12,990 nucleotides of DNA from the NCBI GenBank assembly GCA_002392385.1, contig DGGX01000201.1, positions 1 to 12,990 on the forward strand. Direction: 5' to 3'. The notes below the pieces were generated by a model. That model was not told where the DNA came from and ran no database searches. It saw only the letters and a program-made list of their open reading frames with translations. Below, piece by piece: positions 6,371 to 12,990 of this stretch. The stretch is from Lachnospiraceae bacterium UBA3863. Lineage in GTDB: Bacteria > Bacillota > Clostridia > Lachnospirales > Lachnospiraceae. The position numbers were made by a program, and so were the translations under genes. Positions within the stretch are counted from its first letter, which is position 1; each line of letters starts with the position of its first letter.

Positions 6371-7726
6371 TTACTCCAGAATGTCCCGGATATCGCCGAG
6401 ATCCTGATAGGTCGTCACCACGATCAGTCTGTCTCCCACCTCGATCATCGACTGACCGTTGGGAATGATGATCGTTCCGTGCCGGTAGATGCAGGCCATC
6501 AGGACACCGTCCCGGATATGGAGATCCTGCAGCGGCACGCCGATCACGGGCGCGTCCTCCTCGATGCTGAATTCCAGTGCCTCCACCCGTCCTTCGATGA
6601 TGTGATAGAGCGCCTCCACATTGCTGCTGATGGAGTTCTGCATGGCGCGCACATAACGGGTGATGGTGTCGGAGACGATCTTTTTGGGCTGCAGAAGGCT
6701 GCCCAGATCGAAGGTCTCAATGATCTCGCCGAATCCGATCCGGTCCACCTTGGTGATGATCTTGGCATGGGAGCATTTCTTGGCATAAAGGCTGAGGAAG
6801 ATGTTCTCCTCGTCGATCCCGGTCAGGGTGACGAAGGAGTCACAGTCCATGATGCCCTCTTCCATCAGGACCTCCTGGTTGGAGGCATCGGCGTGGATCA
6901 CCTCGACCCCCTTCAGCGCTCCGCTCAGCTCCTCGCAGCGGTTCAGATCCTTCTCCACGATTTTGACGCGGATGCCGCTGTCCACCAGCTTCTGGGCCAG
7001 ATAATAGGCGATCTTGCTGCCGCCGATGATCATGGTATTGGTGATGCGCTTTTTGCCCAGCCCGATGCTGTCAAGGAAACGGCGGGCATTGTCAGGGGCG
7101 GCCACGATGGAGATCGTATCCCCGGAGCGCAGGACGAACTGGCCGTTGGGGATCTGCACGTCCTTGCCGCGCTCCACGGTGCAGACCAGGACGCCCGCAC
7201 GGACCTTCCTGCTGATGTCCATCAGCATGCAGCCGTCCAGAATGCTTCTCTCCGGGATCACCAGCTTCATCAGCTCCACATGTCCGCGGGCGAAGGTCTC
7301 GACGCGGATGGCGGAAGGTGTCCGCAGGATCCTGGCAGCCTCTTCCGCGGCGGCCAGCTCCGGATTCACGATCAGGGACAGACCCAGTTCCTCTTTGATG
7401 AAACCGATCTCACTGCTGTAGATCGGATTGCGCACGCGGGCGATGGTATTGCATCCGCCCGCCTTCTTGGCGATCAGGCAACAGAGAAGGTTCTGCTCGT
7501 CCGAATCGGCCACGGCGATCAGCAGGTCAGCGTCCTCTACGCCTGCCTCCTTCTGGATCGAATAGCTGGCGCCATTGCCCACGAGGCCCATGACATCGTA
7601 GCTGTTGGTCAGGTCATCGATCACCTGGCTCTGCACATCGATCACGGAAATATCATGCTTCTGCAGGGCCAGCTCCCGTATGATGCTGGCACCGACCTTG
7701 CCGCTTCCCACTACAATGATCTTCAT
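6371..7726 (-). CDS. trkA: TrkA, NAD-binding K+ channel gating subunit with two RCK modules
   Basis: This 451-residue cytoplasmic protein has two tandem RCK units, the TrkA plan rather than the single-unit KtrA. The first Rossmann domain starts at residue 1 with GSGKVGAS (7-14) and acidic Asp30 for NAD ribose binding, followed by an RCK-C domain to about 215. The second has the less canonical GGSKIA (235-240) and an acidic Glu258, with the second RCK-C ending in VGDRLIVVTTYQDL. NAD(H), ATP/ADP or cyclic-di-AMP binding gates TrkH in this family; which ligand acts here is not visible. The start overlaps the stop of the U32 gene by four bases (ATGA), so translation is coupled. Its partner trkH follows after 13 bases. 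Confidence 0.95.
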   Translation of the reverse strand: MKIIVVGSGKVGASIIRELALQKHDISVIDVQSQVIDDLTNSYDVMGLVGNGASYSIQKEAGVEDADLLIAVADSDEQNLLCCLIAKKAGGCNTIARVRNPIYSSEIGFIKEELGLSLIVNPELAAAEEAARILRTPSAIRVETFARGHVELMKLVIPERSILDGCMLMDISRKVRAGVLVCTVERGKDVQIPNGQFVLRSGDTISIVAAPDNARRFLDSIGLGKKRITNTMIIGGSKIAYYLAQKLVDSGIRVKIVEKDLNRCEELSGALKGVEVIHADASNQEVLMEEGIMDCDSFVTLTGIDEENIFLSLYAKKCSHAKIITKVDRIGFGEIIETFDLGSLLQPKKIVSDTITRYVRAMQNSISSNVEALYHIIEGRVEALEFSIEEDAPVIGVPLQDLHIRDGVLMACIYRHGTIIIPNGQSMIEVGDRLIVVTTYQDLGDIRDILE

Positions 7727-9054
7727 ACTGTTAAATCTCCTGTCGCGTCTCTGCGCAGAATGTCACCCCGGCGCAGCAGACCTTCCCTTCCTGCGGGAAC
7801 CCCTGCCGTCACCTCCACCAGCTGTCCCGGATGAGGCGCGCTCTCCATGGCCGTGCCTTCCGCATCCCGGATCCCGGCGATCTCCAGATCTATCTCTCCG
7901 CCGCCCTGCAGCAGGGCCGTGAGACGTTCTCCCACGCTGAATTTGTTCCTCTGCTTCAGTTTGAAAGTGACTCCCGCGTCTGTAACGTGGGGCTCCTCCA
8001 CGATGCCCATCCAGACAGCGCCTTCTGTGTAGCTGTTGCTGTCATAGACCATCTCTTCCCTGCCGGGTCTTCCGAAATAGAAGCCCGTGGTGAACTTGCG
8101 CCAGGTGCAGCGGCGCAGCTGCTGCTCCAGGGCCGGCAGCTCCCGGCGGTAGCCCTCGAGATCTCCGCCCGTGCACAGGTCGATGGCCCTGCGGTAGGCC
8201 CCGACCGTCTGGGCCACGTAAAGGGCATTCTTCATGCGGCCTTCTATCTTGAAGCAGTCGATGCCGGCCTCCATGAGTTCCGGGACATGCCCCAGCATAC
8301 AGAGGTCGCCTCCGTTCATGATATAGGTGCCCCGGTCATTCTCCTCCACCGGCAGGTAGAGACCCGGCCGCGTCTCCTCCACCAGGGCGTACTGCCAGCG
8401 GCAGGGGTGGGCGCAGGCGCCGCGGTTGGCGTCCCTGCCGGCCAGATAAGAGGACAGCAGGCACCGGCCGGAATAACTGATGCACATGGATCCATGGACA
8501 AAAGCCTCGATCTCGCAGTCCTCCGGGATCTCTCTCCGGATCCGGCTGATCTCCGCCAGGCTCAGCTCTCTGGCGCAGACCACCCTCCGCACGCCCTGGT
8601 CATACCAGAAGCGGAAGGTCATGTGGTTGGTGTTGTTGGCCTGGGTCGAGATATGGACCGGTATCTCCGGACAGTACTGCCTCGCCAGCAGGAACATGCC
8701 CGGGTCGGAGATCAGCAGGGCATCGGGCCTCATCTCCCGGAGCTCCCGGAAATAGGCCTCCGCCCCTTCCAGATCGCTCTCATGGGCGTAGATATTGGCG
8801 GTCACATATACACAGGCACCATTCTCATGGGCCCAGTCTATGCTGTCCGCCATTTCTTCCCGCGAGAAGTTGCGGGCCTTGGCCCGCAGGCTGTATGCCT
8901 CCCCGCCGATATAGACCGCGTCCGCTCCATAACGCACGGCCGTGCGCAGGACCTCCGGGTCCTTGGCCGGTGCCAGAAGCTCGGGTTTCTTTCTTACAGT
9001 CTGTCTGTCCCCAGCGGTGGCGGACAGTTGGATCGACTGTTCACTGCCGGTCAT
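7723..9054 (-). CDS. U32 family iron-sulfur protein, tRNA/rRNA hydroxylation (TrhP/RlhA-like)
   Basis: Though named peptidase U32, proteins of this family use an iron-sulfur cluster in RNA hydroxylation: TrhP makes 5-hydroxyuridine at tRNA position 34, and RlhA acts on 23S rRNA. The 443 residues begin with ELLAPAKDPEVLRTAV and GADAVYIGG, and carry the U32 signature EAFVHGSMCISYSGRCLLSS (183-202). Four cysteines, Cys191, Cys198, Cys214 and Cys218, are spaced as expected for a 4Fe-4S site. A C-terminal barrel-like domain follows from about residue 340. In Bacillus subtilis the related yrrN and yrrO lie near ruvX, DUF1292 and mltG genes, as here, which favours the TrhP role. The start overlaps the MltG-like stop (ATGA) behind a GGAGGAGG site. 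The usual neighbour, an O-methyltransferase finishing the wobble modification, is not in this cluster. Confidence 0.88.
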   Translation of the reverse strand: MTGSEQSIQLSATAGDRQTVRKKPELLAPAKDPEVLRTAVRYGADAVYIGGEAYSLRAKARNFSREEMADSIDWAHENGACVYVTANIYAHESDLEGAEAYFRELREMRPDALLISDPGMFLLARQYCPEIPVHISTQANNTNHMTFRFWYDQGVRRVVCARELSLAEISRIRREIPEDCEIEAFVHGSMCISYSGRCLLSSYLAGRDANRGACAHPCRWQYALVEETRPGLYLPVEENDRGTYIMNGGDLCMLGHVPELMEAGIDCFKIEGRMKNALYVAQTVGAYRRAIDLCTGGDLEGYRRELPALEQQLRRCTWRKFTTGFYFGRPGREEMVYDSNSYTEGAVWMGIVEEPHVTDAGVTFKLKQRNKFSVGERLTALLQGGGEIDLEIAGIRDAEGTAMESAPHPGQLVEVTAGVPAGREGLLRRGDILRRDATGDLTV

Positions 9055-9500
9055 TCTCCGGCCTCCTCCGCGGCGGTGTCTTCCGTCCCCTCCGCGTTCT
9101 CCTCTTCCGCTGCGGGTTCCGTGCCCTCCAGCGTGATCACGGCGATGATCTCATTCGCCGTCATCTCCGAGGACACCTCATAGGTGCCGGGCCGGATCAT
9201 GCCCGCATAATCCGATACCTTCTCCTCCAGCCAGAAGAGCCACTTGTTCTTGATGATTCCCTCCGACTCCAGGAGCTCTCCCACGTCTCTGACTGACATA
9301 TCCTCGGTGATGGTGATCGAGGTGGTGAAGCCGGTCCCCGGAGCGTCCGCCGCTTCCTGGAAGAACAGATCATATCCGATATCGTAGAAGCTCGTCGCCT
9401 TGGTCGCCACTGTGATGATCACGAAGATCAGAACAGCATAAATGGCCACGCTGAATGTCCAGTCTATGATCTTGCCGATTATGCTCTTAGTTCTTTCCAT
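9051..9500 (-). CDS. short MltG/YceG-like membrane protein lacking the catalytic domain
   Basis: The 149 residues comprise a cytoplasmic N terminus, one membrane helix (about 14-36), and an outside domain with TSITITEDMSVRDVGELLES, EGIIKNKWLF and IRPGTYEVSSEMTANEIIAVI. This is the LysM-like substrate-binding part of MltG/YceG, the endolytic transglycosylase that sets glycan strand length. Full MltG is about 340-380 residues and carries a catalytic glutamate in a C-terminal domain. Here the protein stops after the LysM-like part and ends in an acidic Glu/Ala-rich tail, so it cannot cleave glycan. The frame is intact and tightly packed: 15 bases after RNase J with a GAGAGG site, and overlapping the U32 start. 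It occupies the mltG position of the conserved cluster. It may act as a scaffold or regulator; a fully functional mltG should be sought elsewhere. Confidence 0.8.
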   Translation of the reverse strand: MERTKSIIGKIIDWTFSVAIYAVLIFVIITVATKATSFYDIGYDLFFQEAADAPGTGFTTSITITEDMSVRDVGELLESEGIIKNKWLFWLEEKVSDYAGMIRPGTYEVSSEMTANEIIAVITLEGTEPAAEEENAEGTEDTAAEEAGE

Positions 9501-9515
9501 AGGATCCTCTCGTTC

Positions 9516-11201
9516 TTATGCCTCCGCGTCCAGAATCATGGGCAGGATCATGGGCCTGCGCTGTGTCTTCTTCCAGAAATAGTCGCTGAGGCGGTCTCTG
9601 ACGGCGTTCTTCATGCGGGCCCAGTCGGTGATGCCCTTCTGTGTGCACTCCCAGATGGCCTCCTGAGCCACCAGGTCCGCACCGTTCATCAGCTCCTCGG
9701 CTTCCTTGATGTAGACAAAGCCGCGGGAGGTGATCTCCGGTCCTGCCAGGAGCCGTCTGCCGCCGTCGGTCATGGCCCAGGTCACCATCACGATGCCGTC
9801 CTCGGCCAGATGCTGACGGTCTCTGAGGACCACATTGCCGACGTCGCCGATGCCCAGACCGTCGACCAGGATATTGCCCACATGCACGTCGCCGGTGATC
9901 TCCGCGCCGTTCTGGTCCAGCTCCAGCACGTTGCCGGACCGCAGAAGGAAAATATCCTTGTCGTCATAGCCCAGCTGGCGCGCGATCTTGGACTGGGCGA
10001 TCAGGTGCCGGTACTCGCCGTGCACCGGAATGGCATAGCGGGGCTGCACCAGGGTGTAGATCAGCTTGATCTCCTCCTGGCAGGGATGGCCCGACACATG
10101 CACATCCTGGAAGATGACGTCCGCCCCCTTGAGCAGGAGCTTGTTGATGACGTTGGTCACCGCCTTCTCGTTGCCGGGAATGGGATGGGAGGAGAAGATC
10201 ACCGTATCTCCCTCACTGATGGAGATCTTGCGGTGGATGCTCTCCGCCATGCGGCTCAGGGCCGCCATGCTCTCTCCCTGGCTGCCGGTGGTGATGATCA
10301 CCGTCTGGTTGCCCGGATAATTGCGCAGCTGGTCCACCTCGATCAGGGTGTTGTCCGGCACCTGCAGGCAGCCCAGCTGGGTCGCCGTCCGGATGATATT
10401 CACCATGCTGCGGCCTTCCACCACGACCTTTCTCCCGTATTTGCAGGCCGTGTTGATGATCTGCTGCACACGGTCCACATTGGAGGCGAAGGTGGCGATG
10501 ATGATACGCGTGTCTTTATGCTCCTGAAAGAGCGTGTCGATGGTCCTGCCGACGGTCCGCTCCGATGCCGTGTAGCCGGGGCGCTCCGCGTTGGTGGAGT
10601 CGCACATCAGGGCCAGGACGCCCTTCCTGCCCAGCTCGGCAAAACGCTGCAGGTCGATGGCGTCCCCGTAGACGGGGGTGAAATCCACCTTAAAATCTCC
10701 CGTATGCACCACCACGCCCGCCGGGGAAGTGATGGCCAGGGCTGCGGCGTCCACGATACTGTGGTTGGTCTTGATGAACTCCACCTTGAAGGCGCCGGCC
10801 GTGATGACGTCTCCGAACTTGACCACGATACGGGCCGTATTCTCCAGGAGGGCGTGCTCCTCCAGCTTGTGCTCGATGATGCCCATAGTCAGCCGTGTGG
10901 CATAGATCGGGACATTGATCCGGCGCAGGACATAAGGCAGTGCGCCGATGTGGTCTTCATGACCGTGGGTGATGAAAAATCCTCTGACCTTTTCAATATT
11001 CTCTTCCAGATAGGTCACATCCGGGATCACCAGGTCGATGCCGAACATGTCGTCTTCGGGGAACGCCAGTCCACAGTCCACCACGATGATGTCGTTCTCA
11101 TATTCGAACGCAGTAATATTCATCCCGATCTGTTCCAGCCCGCCGAGCGGGATGATCCGGAGCCGGGATGCCTGCGTCTCAGTCTTCTTCTTTCTGTTCA
11201 A
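9516..11201 (-). CDS. rnj: ribonuclease J
   Basis: RNase J is the 5'-to-3' exoribonuclease and endoribonuclease of the metallo-beta-lactamase/beta-CASP class that matures rRNA and degrades mRNA in Firmicutes. This 561-residue protein has the zinc-binding HGHEDH (79-84), a further His147 in KTNHSI, and HTGDF (166-170), followed by the beta-CASP region with STNAERPG, and SGHPCQEE and PVHGEYRHL in the returning lactamase part. A C-terminal dimerisation domain ends the chain. Length matches RNase J1/J2 (about 555). The only available start is TTG at 11201: a TAA lies 15 bases upstream in frame, and no ATG occurs before residue 27. The nearest good Shine-Dalgarno (GAAAGG) is unusually far, about 16 bases away. 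It follows DUF1292 after a 115-base gap and precedes the MltG-like gene by 15. Confidence 0.95.
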   Translation of the reverse strand: MNRKKKTETQASRLRIIPLGGLEQIGMNITAFEYENDIIVVDCGLAFPEDDMFGIDLVIPDVTYLEENIEKVRGFFITHGHEDHIGALPYVLRRINVPIYATRLTMGIIEHKLEEHALLENTARIVVKFGDVITAGAFKVEFIKTNHSIVDAAALAITSPAGVVVHTGDFKVDFTPVYGDAIDLQRFAELGRKGVLALMCDSTNAERPGYTASERTVGRTIDTLFQEHKDTRIIIATFASNVDRVQQIINTACKYGRKVVVEGRSMVNIIRTATQLGCLQVPDNTLIEVDQLRNYPGNQTVIITTGSQGESMAALSRMAESIHRKISISEGDTVIFSSHPIPGNEKAVTNVINKLLLKGADVIFQDVHVSGHPCQEEIKLIYTLVQPRYAIPVHGEYRHLIAQSKIARQLGYDDKDIFLLRSGNVLELDQNGAEITGDVHVGNILVDGLGIGDVGNVVLRDRQHLAEDGIVMVTWAMTDGGRRLLAGPEITSRGFVYIKEAEELMNGADLVAQEAIWECTQKGITDWARMKNAVRDRLSDYFWKKTQRRPMILPMILDAEA

Positions 11202-11316
11202 GTTGATTCTGTATTATCCTTTCCTGATTGATATTAATTTTCTCGATTAAATTGTTGATTGAAGTAATGACCGCCGCCCCCGCGGGACAGCGGCACCGTC
11301 ATGTGCCGCGCACTCT
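11202..11316 (-). other. intergenic leader of RNase J with a GC hairpin and an AT-rich stretch
   Basis: This is the one long gap inside the cluster. GCGGCAC (11309-11303 on the minus strand) pairs perfectly with GTGCCGC (11296-11290) around a six-base loop, just after the DUF1292 stop, but no T-run follows. Next comes an AT-rich tract at 11222-11262 and the weak RNase J ribosome site. I find no promoter with two good hexamers. A processing site or leader structure controlling RNase J is possible. Confidence 0.45.
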
Positions 11317-11604
11317 TCACGCGTCTACGGTGATGCCCAGTTCTTCCAGTTCGTCTTTGAGCAGTACAAGCACGGCCATGAGTTCGTCCTCGTCCTCTAC
11401 GATCTCATAAGCCTCATAGTCACCGTCCTCCTCTTCCGCGGAGGAACGCAGGATATAGATCTCTCCCTCGAAATCCTCATCTTCCGGGTCTGTCTCTTCC
11501 GCAGCCAGATATCTCCTGCCCGCCAGCCTGGTCTGGGCCAGAGGCTGCAGACAGAGTCTGTCTCCGTCCTCTCCCGTCAGTGTGATGTAATCTCTCTCAG
11601 ACAT
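11317..11604 (-). CDS. DUF1292 (YrzB-like) protein
   Basis: This is a 95-residue, strongly acidic cytoplasmic protein of unknown function. It opens with DYITLTGEDGDRL, the usual DUF1292 start (an I-x-L-x-D-E-D-G strand-turn). The middle has ADP-like acid runs (DPEDEDFEGEIYILR, SSAEEEDGDYEAYEIVEDEDEL), and it ends with VLLKDELEELGI. Length and acidity match B. subtilis YrzB. The start at 11604 overlaps the end of ruvX by eight bases, with AGGAGG inside ruvX, so the two are co-translated. The order ireB-ruvX-DUF1292 is conserved across Firmicutes. No enzyme motif is visible, and the family has no established role that I can cite. Confidence 0.92.
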   Translation of the reverse strand: MSERDYITLTGEDGDRLCLQPLAQTRLAGRRYLAAEETDPEDEDFEGEIYILRSSAEEEDGDYEAYEIVEDEDELMAVLVLLKDELEELGITVDA

Positions 11605-12052
11605 GTCCGCCTCCTGTCAGATCCCGCAGCTCGTCCCGATGCTCTTCCATGTAGCTCTGCAGGATCACACCGGCCGCCAGCATATCCACATACTGCTTAC
11701 GGTCTTCCCGGGGGGTCTCCATGCGGTCCATCATCTCGTCCGCCTCCACAGTGGTGAGGCGCTCGTCCCACATCACTACAGGGACCCCGGTCCTGCGCTG
11801 CAGCCGGTCCATGAATTCTTCGGTCCTGCGCACGCGCTCCCCTTCTGTCCCGTCCATGTTGAGGGGCTTGCCCAGTACGATCAGCCGGATATCCTCTGTC
11901 AGGATCAGCTCTTCGATGCGGGCCAGGGTCCTGCGCAGCATATTCTCTCTGTCCCTGCGGATGATCTCCCTGGGCTGGGAAGTGATGAGCAGGGAATCGC
12001 TTATGGCCACCCCGACTGTCCGGGAGCCATAGTCCAGTCCCATGATCTTCAC
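11597..12052 (-). CDS. ruvX: RuvX/YqgF-type Holliday junction resolvase or rRNA-processing nuclease
   Basis: This 151-residue RNase H-fold protein carries the YqgF core. The N-terminal strand [15 protein letters not shown] (residues 5-19) has the first catalytic Asp. [13 protein letters not shown] (59-71) is the family hallmark, WDERLTT follows, and [11 protein letters not shown] has the last Asp. It has been described as a putative Holliday junction resolvase and, in E. coli, as a factor in pre-16S rRNA 5' maturation; this sequence cannot separate the two. The start is GTG at 12052, overlapping the ireB stop as GTGA. A later ATG at 12043 would remove part of the first strand, so GTG is preferred. 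Length is normal (about 140-155). Confidence 0.94.
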   Translation of the reverse strand: MKIMGLDYGSRTVGVAISDSLLITSQPREIIRRDRENMLRRTLARIEELILTEDIRLIVLGKPLNMDGTEGERVRRTEEFMDRLQRRTGVPVVMWDERLTTVEADEMMDRMETPREDRKQYVDMLAAGVILQSYMEEHRDELRDLTGGGHV

Positions 12053-12333
12053 TTCTTGATATCCCAGTCGTGGCTCTCGATATAGCTGCGGAGGATCTCC
12101 TCCACCAGCTCGTCCCTCTCCACCTTCATGATCAGGCTTCTGGCGCCGCTGTGGTTGGTGATGTAGGTGGGGTCTCCGGACATGATGTACCCGACAATCT
12201 GATTCACCGGATCATAACCCTTCTCATTCAGCGCCTCATAAACTACCGACAGGACCTTCTGCACGCCGCTCATCTGGTCCTGCTGCACCTTGAAGAACTG
12301 TGTATCTTCCAAATCCTGATTCAGTCTGCTCAT
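12049..12333 (-). CDS. ireB: IreB family regulatory phosphoprotein (UPF0297)
   Basis: This 94-residue small helical protein is homologous to Enterococcus faecalis IreB, a substrate of the PASTA-domain kinase IreK and a negative regulator of intrinsic cephalosporin resistance. Family landmarks are visible: [38 protein letters not shown], and [15 protein letters not shown]. The N-terminal DTQFF contains Thr11, which aligns with one of the two phosphorylated threonines of the enterococcal protein; the other position appears to be Leu. The ATG at 12333 has GAGGG upstream. It is the first gene of the cluster, directly behind its promoter; the alanyl-tRNA synthetase gene that often precedes it in Firmicutes is absent here. 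Confidence 0.95.
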   Translation of the reverse strand: MSRLNQDLEDTQFFKVQQDQMSGVQKVLSVVYEALNEKGYDPVNQIVGYIMSGDPTYITNHSGARSLIMKVERDELVEEILRSYIESHDWDIKK

Positions 12334-12390
12334 TCCTGTTATCCCTCACTTTGCTGCCGGGTTAAGGGCATACTTCTACAAACTACGCCT

Positions 12391-12419
12391 ATTCTACCCC
12401 ATTTTTCTATTGTGTTCAA
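12391..12419 (-). promoter_or_regulatory. promoter of the ireB-to-trkH cluster
   Basis: On the minus strand TTGAAC (12419-12414) and TAGAAT (12396-12391) are spaced by 17 bases. Transcription should start near 12384, giving a leader of about 50 bases before ireB. It is the only clear promoter in the cluster and is divergent from the SPFH gene promoter, with 27 bases between the two -35 boxes. Confidence 0.75.
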
Positions 12420-12446
12420 TGAAAACATATGATCGTCCCCTCCCCC

Positions 12447-12474
12447 TTGACAATCGATTACAAAGTGATATGAT
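12447..12474 (+). promoter_or_regulatory. promoter of the SPFH gene
   Basis: A perfect TTGACA (12447-12452) and TATGAT (12469-12474) are separated by 16 bases. The start should fall near 12481, within the inverted repeat at 12465-12485, about 38 bases before the ATG. Confidence 0.75.
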
Positions 12475-12485
12475 TTTGATATCAC
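12465..12485. promoter_or_regulatory. inverted-repeat operator over the SPFH-gene -10
   Basis: GTGATAT (12465-12471) and ATATCAC (12479-12485) are exact reverse complements with a seven-base spacer. The repeat covers the -10 and the expected start site, the position of a repressor operator. The regulator is not in the window. Confidence 0.6.
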
Positions 12486-12518
12486 ATAAATATCTCATTC
12501 CCAATGGAGGAAAGGATA

Positions 12519-12990
12519 ATGAAAACAAACATGAATACCCCTTCTGTCACACAGGAGCATGTGCTGGACAGGAACCGGAACGGACTTATGGTCCTGATGC
12601 TGGTCATCGTCCTCTACATCGCCGCATCCCTGGGTCTGCTCGCCGGCCTGGCCAACGGGAGCCTTCCCCTGATCATCGTGACCATCCTCTGGCTGAGCCT
12701 GGGCTGGATCTTCCTGCTGGGCCTGAAGGTCCTGGGGCCCCAGGAGGCGCTGGTCCTGACCCTGTTCGGCAATTATGTCGGCACGCTCAAGGACGCCGGC
12801 TTCTATTTCGTCAACCCTTTCTGCACGGCCGTGAACCCCGCGGCGGGCACCAGACTGGGACAGAGCCGGGACGTGGATGACAGTCACAAGTCGGATCTTC
12901 TCTCCGCGATGACCGCCGGCAAGACGGAAGCCGCCCTGAAATCTCAGTACAATAAGAAGATCTCCCTGAAGATCATGACCCTCAACAACA
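12519..12990 (+). CDS. SPFH/band-7 domain membrane protein (3' end outside the window)
   Basis: The first 157 residues are present; the frame is still open at the edge. After a hydrophilic N terminus, two membrane helices (about 23-44 and 50-69) form a hairpin. GLKVLGPQEALVLTLFG (68-84) then begins the SPFH (stomatin/prohibitin/flotillin/HflK-C) domain, continuing with GFYFVNPFCTAVNPAAG and KKISLKIMTLNN. These sequences are typical of the SPFH proteins of gut clostridia. Members form large membrane-bound oligomers that organise membrane domains or hold proteases. A charged stretch at about residues 112-145 (DVDDSHKSD...) interrupts the domain, as in relatives. The ATG has a strong GGAGGAAAGG site, and the gene has its own promoter with an operator-like repeat. 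Confidence 0.85.
   Translation, partial: MKTNMNTPSVTQEHVLDRNRNGLMVLMLVIVLYIAASLGLLAGLANGSLPLIIVTILWLSLGWIFLLGLKVLGPQEALVLTLFGNYVGTLKDAGFYFVNPFCTAVNPAAGTRLGQSRDVDDSHKSDLLSAMTAGKTEAALKSQYNKKISLKIMTLNN

Noticed and set aside
9810..11231. A 473-residue plus-strand frame opposite RNase J, and similar long frames opposite trkA and the U32 gene
   Set aside because: These mirror real genes in the complementary frame and have His/Asp/Gly-rich sequence without motifs.

Overview
This window looks like chromosomal DNA from a Clostridia-type Firmicute, most likely a fairly GC-rich gut Lachnospiraceae relative. The evidence is the ireB-ruvX-DUF1292 gene order, RNase J, a reverse rubrerythrin typical of anaerobes, an SPFH protein of the type common in gut clostridia, strong AGGAGG-type ribosome binding sites, sigma-A promoters and no encoded tRNA CCA end. 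I see no insertion sequence, phage gene, CRISPR array or rRNA. No gap between genes exceeds about 225 bases.

Left part (1-4890) is a set of short, independently controlled units. It holds a reverse rubrerythrin (minus) with its own promoter and a large dyad; an AbrB-type regulator overlapping an MGT-type glycosyltransferase (minus), driven by a near-consensus promoter whose -10 lies inside a perfect inverted repeat; a small cystatin-like QVVAGTNY-motif reading frame that looks 5'-truncated (minus); a secreted lipoprotein (plus); tRNA-Gln(CTG) with promoter and terminator (minus); and a DUF917 protein (plus). A bidirectional terminator separates this part from the next.

Right part (4909-12419) is one long co-directional minus-strand cluster. 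In transcription order it reads ireB, ruvX, DUF1292, RNase J, a short MltG/YceG-like membrane protein without a catalytic domain, a U32-family RNA hydroxylation protein, trkA and trkH. Most junctions are 4-8 base overlaps or gaps of about 15 bases. The exception is a 115-base gap before RNase J, which starts with TTG and has a distant Shine-Dalgarno. The cluster begins at a good promoter (12391-12419) and ends at the shared terminator (4845-4892). It joins a kinase-signalling phosphoprotein, DNA and RNA enzymes, and a complete two-component K+ uptake system (TrkA gate plus TrkH channel).

Right edge: divergent from ireB, an SPFH/band-7 membrane protein starts at 12519 and runs off the window. 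Its promoter -10 is embedded in a perfect inverted repeat, the same arrangement as at the AbrB unit.

I found no clearly new multi-gene system. The observations most worth following are the cystatin-like frame, the AbrB/glycosyltransferase autoregulatory unit, the operator-like dyads at three promoters, and the catalytic-domain-less MltG homologue fixed in the conserved cluster.
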